This document shows positions 6,758 through 11,418 of a stretch of DNA of 11,418 nucleotides, one piece after another. This DNA comes from Parachlamydia sp. (GTDB taxonomy: Bacteria > Chlamydiota > Chlamydiia > Chlamydiales > Parachlamydiaceae): positions 1-11,418 of the forward strand of contig JAJTHR010000302.1 of assembly GCA_021298935.1 (NCBI GenBank). Reading direction: 5' to 3'. A program made the position numbers and the translations under genes. The notes beneath the pieces were generated by a model. That model ran no database searches and was not told the origin of the DNA. It saw nothing but the letters and a program-made list of their open reading frames with translations. The stretch's first letter is position 1. Each line of letters begins with the position of its first letter.

Positions 6758-7390
6758 ATGGCCAACTTTAGGAATATTTTTACTGTACTTCTTATTTTCT
6801 GCTGTATTCCTCTTCTCTATGCAGCCAAGGCAAAAAAAGAAGCAATTGACATTGGTTTGGGGAACCCGCAGAGTCCGTTAAAATTTTACGTTATATCGGA
6901 TTGGTTTTGTCAATCGTGCAAGAAGGCAGAACCGCAAATTGAAGAAGTCTATGAAGCATTCAGAACAAGGGCCGGATTTTATTTTATTGACTATGCCCTT
7001 CATCAGGAAACTGCCAATTACTCCCCTTACCATCTTTCTTTTCTGCTTAATGAAAAAGAGGACTATCTAAAAGCACGCCGCGCATTAAATGAATTGTCTG
7101 AAAGTAAGCAGTCGCCGACTGAACAGGATATCGTCCGACTGGCAAAAGAGAATCATCTTTATTATAAGCCCCTTCCTTATGAACAAGTAAAGAAAGGAAG
7201 CGATTTTTTTGAAAAAATAAGAAAGCAATATAAAGTGTCAAGGACCCCGACGCTTGTCGTTGTCGATACTGCCTCCGGACACTATGAAGAACTAGCGGGC
7301 AGCGAAATCAGCGTTGCAAATGTGAGCCAAGCTTTGCAACAAATGATGGAAAAGGGAAAGAAAAAGAAAGCTTGGTACAAATTTTGGTAA
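6758..7390 (+). CDS. Exported thioredoxin-fold thiol oxidoreductase (DsbA/DsbG-like)
   Basis: A 210-residue protein with a signal peptide (about 1-25; hydrophobic core TVLLIFCCIPLL, cleavage probably near YAAKA). The mature part has a thioredoxin-fold active site FCQSCKK (Cys51, Cys54) after strand FYVISDW, an inserted helical region (about 90-150) and the cis-proline loop SRTPTLVV (Pro164). This is the DsbA-family layout, so it probably acts on thiols or disulfides in the periplasm. The CQSC dipeptide differs from DsbA (CPHC), DsbC (CGYC) and DsbG (CPYC). It begins 3 nt after the response regulator stop, with GGAG 8 nt before its ATG, so it is the third gene of the kinase operon. The kinase's periplasmic region has no cysteine and is not an obvious substrate. 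The C-terminus is lysine-rich (KGKKKKAW). Its stop is one base from the stop of the convergent kinase gene. Confidence 0.85.
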   Translation: MANFRNIFTVLLIFCCIPLLYAAKAKKEAIDIGLGNPQSPLKFYVISDWFCQSCKKAEPQIEEVYEAFRTRAGFYFIDYALHQETANYSPYHLSFLLNEKEDYLKARRALNELSESKQSPTEQDIVRLAKENHLYYKPLPYEQVKKGSDFFEKIRKQYKVSRTPTLVVVDTASGHYEELAGSEISVANVSQALQQMMEKGKKKKAWYKFW

Positions 7391-7391
7391 T

Positions 7392-9128
7392 TCAAATGTT
7401 TAAACTTAAGATAACTCTCGACTTAGTTCCATAGACCTTTACCTGATAGCCGAGGATATTGGCCAAGGAATCAGCAAGCGAGATACTAAGCCTAGAGGCT
7501 CCCTTGATCTCTTCAAGGGGCAATTCATTTCCATTCATTTCCCCATCATGATCTGAGTAGCTGCCTATTGTAATTGCTTTAGGCAAAAATGAGTCAGGGT
7601 GGCATTTAACACGGATCATTAGAAGCCCTGTATTGGGCTGCAGTGCAGCCGCCTGCAATAGATTTAAAAGAATATCCTTAAATTTATCATAATGGGTATT
7701 GAAAGACTTTATTTCAAAAGGCACTTCAGCCTGCACTTTAATTTCCCCGTCACTCATCTTCCAATTAAATTCAAATTCTTTAATGATTTTTCGCATAAAA
7801 TCGCTTAAATTTACCGTTTCATTTCCATTTACGGCCTGCAAATGAGCTGAATTTTTATTGAAATCAACAATACGGTTTGTCAAATCGAGTAGTCGACGTG
7901 CTTGGGAGCCAATTTCAGAAATGGCATTCTGTTCCCTTAATTCATATGCCGGAATTTTACTTAACAAACTGGCATTTTTAACGATTGAAGTAAGCGGAGG
8001 CTTAAAATCATGTCCAAGGCTTGCAATGAATTTGTTTCGTGAAAGGTAGGCGGCCTCTACGGCTTCCTTAGCATTATTTAGGTTTTTTTTCCATTGTTTA
8101 GCTTCGGTTTGATCCATGAGTAGAAATAAATAACCTGTCACCTCTCCCTCATTATTTTTTAAAACGCTGACTGTTTGGCTACAGGGAATAATGCTCCCAT
8201 CCTTGGCTCTCAGTAAATACTCTCCGTTTCCTGACAGGAAAGCTTTAATCAAGTTTAAAAAGGCGTTAAAAGAGATTGAATCGACCTGGCCAAAACCAGT
8301 TAATTTATGCTTTAAGCTTCCCTGATCATAAAAATTAAGGATGCTTTTATCGATGGCCTCATCCAATGGACAATTCAACAGCATGCCCGCTTTCTTATTC
8401 ATTCCCTGGATGCTTCCCCGATCATCAGTCCTTATAATCCCCTGCTCAGCATTTTCAAATACTGCCTGGTACACGTGTGACGTATAATCAAGCGCCTTGG
8501 TCATTTTATCTAACCGTTTTGTATCTCGGTAAAAAAGATAGGAATAGAGGCCGATCAGGAAATTTATAAAAAAAATGCTGAATAATATCCCCCACACTGT
8601 TTGCCGCGCACGTGTATCGATTTCCTGCTGCACTTGGCTGAGCTTTAAATCTGCCGTAGAAATCAGTTGTGCCGCAATACTACGTATATTATCCATGATC
8701 CGCTTGCCTGCATCCTGATTGAGTGCCTGCCCTTCTAAATCTTTTTTACCCAATTTAATCTGCATGATATCCTGGCTCATCAGATTCAATTTTATTTTAA
8801 CTAGTCTTTCAAACTCATTAAAAAGGGGTGTCTGATTATAGGAGCTCGCTGCATCCCTTACCTTAAGCATATAGTTATCAAGGCTTTTAAGGGCCGTATA
8901 GTAGGGCTCGAGATAATCATCTCTTTTTGCAATCAGATACCCCCTCTGGCCAAGTTCTGCATCCTTTAAGCTGGAAAGAAGCTGCAATAAGTAATACTGC
9001 TGGGTAAAAATGATGCGGCGCGTTTCATAGCCTTTAAGTAAGTCCTTAAAAGCAAAATAGGCAAACGTGCTTATCGCTAATACGCTTAAAATGCCGAGCA
9101 GGATGCCTGCGATATATTTTTTTCTCAT
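7392..9128 (-). CDS. CHASE3-PAS histidine kinase-like protein with degenerate ATP-binding domain
   Basis: A 578-residue membrane protein. TM1 is at about 6-27, then a periplasmic CHASE3 domain (about 33-172, signature DAELGQRGYLI at 56-66), TM2 (about 178-200), a PAS domain (about 215-345), HisKA (about 360-430) and a C-terminal HATPase-like region (about 478-578). The phospho-acceptor His373 is kept in SLGHDFKPPLT (usual form SHELRTPL). The ATP lid region is not: the N-box reads LNLLQAAALQP, lacking the Mg-binding Asn; no DxGxG G1 box is visible (SYSDHDGEMNG instead); and the G2 box reads GASRLSIS rather than GTGLGLAI. So ATP binding and autokinase activity are doubtful, and it may be a pseudokinase that senses, or receives phosphate from another kinase. 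Its ATG overlaps the TGA of the FUSC gene (9125-9128), indicating a translationally coupled operon. No receiver lies directly downstream. Confidence 0.88.
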   Translation of the reverse strand: MRKKYIAGILLGILSVLAISTFAYFAFKDLLKGYETRRIIFTQQYYLLQLLSSLKDAELGQRGYLIAKRDDYLEPYYTALKSLDNYMLKVRDAASSYNQTPLFNEFERLVKIKLNLMSQDIMQIKLGKKDLEGQALNQDAGKRIMDNIRSIAAQLISTADLKLSQVQQEIDTRARQTVWGILFSIFFINFLIGLYSYLFYRDTKRLDKMTKALDYTSHVYQAVFENAEQGIIRTDDRGSIQGMNKKAGMLLNCPLDEAIDKSILNFYDQGSLKHKLTGFGQVDSISFNAFLNLIKAFLSGNGEYLLRAKDGSIIPCSQTVSVLKNNEGEVTGYLFLLMDQTEAKQWKKNLNNAKEAVEAAYLSRNKFIASLGHDFKPPLTSIVKNASLLSKIPAYELREQNAISEIGSQARRLLDLTNRIVDFNKNSAHLQAVNGNETVNLSDFMRKIIKEFEFNWKMSDGEIKVQAEVPFEIKSFNTHYDKFKDILLNLLQAAALQPNTGLLMIRVKCHPDSFLPKAITIGSYSDHDGEMNGNELPLEEIKGASRLSISLADSLANILGYQVKVYGTKSRVILSLNI

Positions 9129-10225
9129 TTTCCACTTTCCATAGCTGCATTAATCCTTTCACTTTCAATCAAAATTTGTTTGACGTAGTAAAAAAAAACA
9201 AAATAGCGCTCCACATGATTCAGACTGTATTTTCTAATGACCCTTGTTTCCCGAAATCTATGCAATTCAACCCCTAGCCTCTCTTTCAATTCGGCAAGGC
9301 GGGTAAAATCATAGCTGGATGTGTCGGATTTGAATTTTTCCACTAAATCCTTAAACATGCTGTCAATTTCGCTGCAAAGCTTCTTTACCTCTTCCCTTAA
9401 TTCGGTGTCAAAAACCTCTTGGAGGCTTAAATTGAAGACATCATTTATTTCTCTGACACTCTCCCACAAGCGCTCCACATTGCTTAAAATATCAACCCAT
9501 TTAGACATGGAATCAAACCCGAAAAAAAACTCGACTTTGCTCTCTTCCATTGCAAAGTTCACCTCGCTGAAAGCCTGATTGATTTCTACAATCAAGTTGT
9601 CAGAAGCTAACTTGTGGATCTCCATTTTTTCAGTTGAGATTTCAGGAAAGGTTAGAGCATGCTCGAAGTACTGGCGCACCAGATCTATGATACCCCCTAA
9701 TTTATTTCGCATTGTCGAGAGGGCTTGAGAGGGCCAAAGTGCCTGTGCGACAAACACTGCCACGCCAAGCCCAAGGCACGTATCTAAAAAGCGGAACGCG
9801 GCGTAGCTCCAGGGGCTAAGCGATGAGTCAAGCCCCCATGGGATAATGACAACTGCAACAGAAAGGGCGGTCATGCGATAATTTTCTTCGATTCCTAAAA
9901 GAAAACACAAAAAGACGGCGCTAAAGATGGCTAAACCCAAAATCAAAGGATGGGCTCCTCCGAAATGGGCAAAAAAAGCGCCCATCAGGGAACCGATCAA
10001 AACGCCTAAAAAACGGTTCCAGACGGCTTTGTAGGTTCCTCCTAGGGTCGGCTGCAATGCGAAAATAGAGGCGACGACGCACCAAATCCCACTCACAAAT
10101 GGATCCGGATGCTTAATGACACGGTCCAGTTCATGGCAAATTGCGAGGCTTAGCAATGCAGCAATGCTCGTCTTTAATGCCAGTTTGATCGATGTATCAA
10201 TTTTCAAGATACTGCTCTCCCACAT
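9125..10225 (-). CDS. FUSC-family inner-membrane protein (aromatic acid exporter-like)
   Basis: A 366-residue protein. The N-terminal half (about 12-165) has roughly six hydrophobic segments, including LALKTSIAALLSLAIC, FVSGIWCVVASIFALQPTLGGTYKAVWNRFLG and RFLDTCLGLGVAVFVAQALWP. The GGTYKxxWNRFLG loop and the closing WP motif are typical of FUSC/YccS/aromatic-acid-exporter membrane domains. The C-terminal half (about 170-366) is soluble, helical and rich in Glu/Lys, probably a coiled coil. Relatives are linked to efflux of aromatic acids or cell-envelope stress, but the substrate here is unknown. At 366 residues it has one membrane-helix set, half of the duplicated YccS-type arrangement. It is the first gene of a minus-strand pair, coupled by a 4-bp overlap to the CHASE3 kinase-like gene, suggesting that sensor and transporter work together. 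The Shine-Dalgarno is weak (AAGAAA just before ATG). Confidence 0.82.
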   Translation of the reverse strand: MWESSILKIDTSIKLALKTSIAALLSLAICHELDRVIKHPDPFVSGIWCVVASIFALQPTLGGTYKAVWNRFLGVLIGSLMGAFFAHFGGAHPLILGLAIFSAVFLCFLLGIEENYRMTALSVAVVIIPWGLDSSLSPWSYAAFRFLDTCLGLGVAVFVAQALWPSQALSTMRNKLGGIIDLVRQYFEHALTFPEISTEKMEIHKLASDNLIVEINQAFSEVNFAMEESKVEFFFGFDSMSKWVDILSNVERLWESVREINDVFNLSLQEVFDTELREEVKKLCSEIDSMFKDLVEKFKSDTSSYDFTRLAELKERLGVELHRFRETRVIRKYSLNHVERYFVFFYYVKQILIESERINAAMESGK

Positions 10226-10303
10226 TTTCTTAAATTATTCAATATATTATTACTAATAAAAGATACAATTGTTTATAAATGTATTTGGAGCTAGCACAGT
10301 TTT
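10226..10303. promoter_or_regulatory. AT-rich divergent promoter region (FUSC operon / small PPPY protein)
   Basis: This short, very AT-rich gap lies between divergent genes. On the minus strand TTGTAT (10268-10263) is 16 bp from TATATT (10246-10241), a weak sigma70-like pair for the FUSC operon that would give a leader of under 15 nt. On the plus strand TATAAA (10274-10279) could serve as a -10 for the small protein, with no convincing -35. Both are tentative because AT-rich DNA yields such matches by chance. Confidence 0.3.
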
Positions 10304-10311
10304 ATGAAGCT

Positions 10312-10317
10312 GAGGAG
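10312..10317 (+). promoter_or_regulatory. Shine-Dalgarno GAGGAG that favours a GTG start
   Basis: GAGGAG lies 7 nt before the in-frame GTG at 10325. The alternative ATG at 10304 lies upstream of this site and has only GGAG (10287-10290) about 13 nt away. The spacing favours GTG as the true start of the small protein. Confidence 0.5.
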
Positions 10318-10324
10318 TCAGATC

Positions 10325-10495
10325 GTGACAAGTAAAGAAAATGCGGTTATATCGCGTGATAAAATTCTTAAATCCCGAGAAAAACAAAAAGAGGGTGAAA
10401 TATCAATCGAAGTCATGGCTAAACATATTGCACAACTGAAGCGACCCATGCCCCCACCCTACTCTAATCCTTTTAATGGGAATTCTTTATATTAA
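10325..10495 (+). CDS. Small uncharacterised protein with Pro-rich PPPY C-terminus
   Basis: A 56-residue protein if started at GTG 10325, supported by GAGGAG 7 nt upstream; 63 residues if started at ATG 10304. No family recognised. The first 35 or so residues are highly charged (Lys, Glu, Arg) and predicted helical; the tail turns proline-rich, with RPMPPPYSNPF followed by NGNSLY. PPPY fits the PPxY consensus for eukaryotic WW domains. There is no signal peptide or membrane segment. Intracellular bacteria do deliver small proteins with host-like motifs, but nothing in the sequence shows secretion, so that link is speculation. It stands alone between the FUSC operon and the ferritin-like gene. 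Confidence is limited by short length. Confidence 0.5.
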   Translation: MTSKENAVISRDKILKSREKQKEGEISIEVMAKHIAQLKRPMPPPYSNPFNGNSLY

Positions 10496-10498
10496 CTC

Positions 10499-10627
10499 AT
10501 TTGACCCCTCTTTGAGAGTAGCTTTTTGCCGTTAAAAAATTCTTTGGAATGATAAAAATAACCTCCTTGAAAAATTTATTACCCGCAGCTTGCTTCTCTC
10601 TCAAAGAGGAATTTAAAATGGTCAAAT
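10499..10627. repeat. Compound inverted repeat in the leader of the ferritin-like gene
   Basis: CCTCTTTGAGAG (10507-10518) and CTCTCAAAGAGG (10598-10609) are exact 12-bp reverse complements separated by 79 nt. Outside them ATTTGACC (10499-10506) matches GGTCAAAT (10620-10627), with a 10-nt bulge on the right side. No target-site duplication is obvious, so a miniature transposon is possible but not shown. The right inner arm contains GAGG, the likely Shine-Dalgarno of a mini-ORF at 10618, so folding could hide that site. The central segment is otherwise without recognisable genes. Confidence 0.55.
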
Positions 10628-10683
10628 TCAAGTTTAAAAAGTTGCTCCAATTCCCTTCTTTTGATTATATCAAAATTGAATAG
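10618..10683 (+). CDS. 21-codon mini-ORF upstream of the ferritin-like gene (possible leader peptide)
   Basis: The frame ATG 10618 to TAG 10681-10683 encodes MVKFKFKKLLQFPSFDYIKI plus Glu: basic and hydrophobic in its first half. GAGG (10606-10609) lies 8 nt before the ATG, inside one arm of an inverted repeat. The stop is 23 nt before the ATG of the ferritin-like gene and just ahead of that gene's strong Shine-Dalgarno. This arrangement fits a regulatory leader peptide or a small cationic peptide. It equally fits chance, since 21-codon frames are common. No homologue recognised. Confidence 0.25.
   Translation: MVKFKFKKLLQFPSFDYIKIE
10659..10675. promoter_or_regulatory. Short dyad TTTTGAT-TAT-ATCAAAA, possible operator
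   Basis: Two 7-bp arms (10659-10665 and 10669-10675) are exact reverse complements around TAT, 21 nt before the Shine-Dalgarno of the ferritin-like gene. The size suits a helix-turn-helix dimer site. It does not match the Fur box consensus. It also codes for part of the mini-ORF, and AT-rich dyads arise by chance. Confidence 0.25.
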
Positions 10684-10706
10684 GCTTTTATTAAAAGGAG
10701 GTCCTC

Positions 10707-11273
10707 ATGAAACAAAATACTTTCTATGACACGTTTGTTGATCTTTTAAGGGATTTGTTTGATGCTGAAAATCAAATTGTTGAAGCTTTGCCAAAAATGA
10801 TCAAAAGCGCTTCACATACTGAATTAAAAGAAGCGCTTTCGGAGCATTTAGATGAAACAAAAAATCAAGTGCAACGCTTAAAGAAAGTCTTTAAAATGCT
10901 GAATGAAAATCCAACAGGCGTACCTTGTCCTGCCATGGCTGGCTTGCTGGAAGAAGCAGAGGAACATGTCTCTAAGCCCGCTAGTCCTTCGGTTAAAGAT
11001 GCAAATATCATTATTTGCTGCCAAAAAGTAGAGCATTATGAAATTTCAAGCTATGGATCAGCTAGAGCGCTGGCTAGACATTTGAATGAAAATAATGAAA
11101 GGGCCGGTGTGGATTTTGATGAAATTGCAGACATCCTGCAAGCGACATTGGATGAAGAAAGCATTGCAGATGAGAAACTTACAGATATCGCTGAAGGAGG
11201 CTTCTTTAGCCTGGGAATTAATGACGAAGCTGAAAGCGAGTCCCAAACGCCTAAAAAAAGACGTACAAAGTAA
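10707..11273 (+). CDS. YciE/YciF-like (DUF892) ferritin-fold protein
   Basis: A 188-residue, cytoplasmic, all-helical protein of the YciE/YciF (DUF892) family, a ferritin-like four-helix bundle linked in other bacteria to general stress response; its exact chemistry is unsettled. Family features are the opening FVDLLRDLFDAENQIVEALP (10-29), the HLDETKNQVQRL helix (47-58), CQKVEHYEISSYG (105-117) and TLDEESIADEKL (148-158). Candidate metal ligands are Glu21, His47, Glu50, Glu109, His110, Glu112 and Glu150/151. Normal core length is about 160 residues; the last 20 are a polar tail ending in a basic KKRRTK cluster. AAAAGGAGGT ends 4 nt before the ATG, the strongest Shine-Dalgarno in the window, suggesting high expression. 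It is preceded by a structured, dyad-containing leader. The final 23 bases overlap a minus-strand frame from the right edge. Confidence 0.93.
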   Translation: MKQNTFYDTFVDLLRDLFDAENQIVEALPKMIKSASHTELKEALSEHLDETKNQVQRLKKVFKMLNENPTGVPCPAMAGLLEEAEEHVSKPASPSVKDANIIICCQKVEHYEISSYGSARALARHLNENNERAGVDFDEIADILQATLDEESIADEKLTDIAEGGFFSLGINDEAESESQTPKKRRTK

Positions 11274-11418
11274 AGAATTCATTTATACCACGCGCGGATA
11301 GGTCTTTAAATTTTTCATCGGCATCTTTTGCGTCCCAGCTCATTGCTCGATCTTGCAAACTTATCCAAGTTTGCTGCGATCTCCGCAATGTACTGGGACA
11401 TAAAATCTCGCCGCCAAA
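11251..11418 (-). CDS. 3' end of an unidentified minus-strand gene, cut by the window edge
   Basis: A minus-strand frame enters from the right edge and stays open for 55 codons to a TAG at 11253-11251. It contains WISLQDRAMSWDAKDADEK and KFKDLSARGINEF, which look protein-like. The last 23 bases overlap the ferritin-like gene on the other strand. A second minus-strand frame, 11416-11315, also reads plausibly (WRRDFMSQYIAEIAANLDKF) and stops at TGA 11317-11315. One explanation is a single decayed gene with a frameshift near 11340; others are two short genes meeting here or chance. I recognise no family. Confidence 0.35.
   Translation of the reverse strand, partial: FGGEILCPSTLRRSQQTWISLQDRAMSWDAKDADEKFKDLSARGINEFFTLYVFF

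Noticed and set aside
9321..9578. 85-codon plus-strand frame inside the FUSC gene
   Set aside because: Ser/Leu-rich shadow of the helical C-terminal region of the FUSC protein, with no independent support.
11086..11301. Plus- and minus-strand alternative frames over the 3' end of the ferritin-like gene
   Set aside because: They overlap a well-supported DUF892 coding region in the wrong frames; only the frame entering from the right edge was kept, at low confidence.
1..11418. CRISPR arrays, tRNA or rRNA genes, intact insertion sequences
   Set aside because: I saw no regularly spaced direct repeats, no tRNA-like cloverleaf or rRNA sequence, and no recognisable transposase in either strand.

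Overview
The window is AT-rich, densely coded Gram-negative-type DNA. The domain mix (CHASE-, GAF-, PAS- and CHASE3-containing sensor kinases, small periplasmic proteins, a FUSC-type membrane protein, a YciE/YciF ferritin-like protein and small lineage-restricted ORFs) together with the base composition best suits an amoeba-associated environmental chlamydia (Parachlamydia/Protochlamydia type). This is an inference from general appearance, at about 50 percent confidence. No marker gene fixes the taxon, and a Legionella-like gammaproteobacterium is not excluded.

Layout. 1-530 holds the 3' end of a broken alpha/beta-hydrolase gene that starts abruptly at a strong hairpin. 503-718 (-) is a probable small membrane protein. 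983-1981 (+) is an intact membrane-anchored alpha/beta-hydrolase, and 2076-2645 (+) is an exported cyclophilin-type prolyl isomerase. 2646-2870 is a non-coding convergent gap with two large inverted repeats, one a nearly perfect 29-bp palindrome and the other a perfect 21-bp one. 2866-3660 (-) is a receiver-Hpt phosphorelay protein. It diverges from an operon (3735-7390, +) encoding a CHASE-GAF-PAS histidine kinase, a single-domain response regulator (4-bp overlap) and an exported thioredoxin-fold protein. Convergent to it, one base away, is a minus-strand operon (10225-7392) of a FUSC-family membrane protein and a CHASE3-PAS histidine kinase whose ATP-binding domain has lost its signature motifs. 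10325-10495 (+) is a small protein with a PPPY motif. 10496-10706 is a structured leader containing a 21-codon mini-ORF. 10707-11273 (+) is a YciE/YciF-like ferritin-fold protein. The right edge (11251-11418, -) holds the 3' end of an unidentified, possibly frameshifted reading frame.

How the genes may work together. The centre of the window (2866-10225) is a signalling block: two membrane sensor kinases, one free receiver and one receiver-Hpt protein, with no DNA-binding or enzymatic output domain. The parts suffice for a split His-Asp-His phosphorelay (kinase H667, receiver D54, Hpt H204, receiver D79) whose final output must lie elsewhere. The second kinase is translationally coupled to a FUSC-type transporter and looks catalytically degenerate, so it may be a pseudokinase partner or sensor. 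This wiring is inferred from gene order and motifs only.
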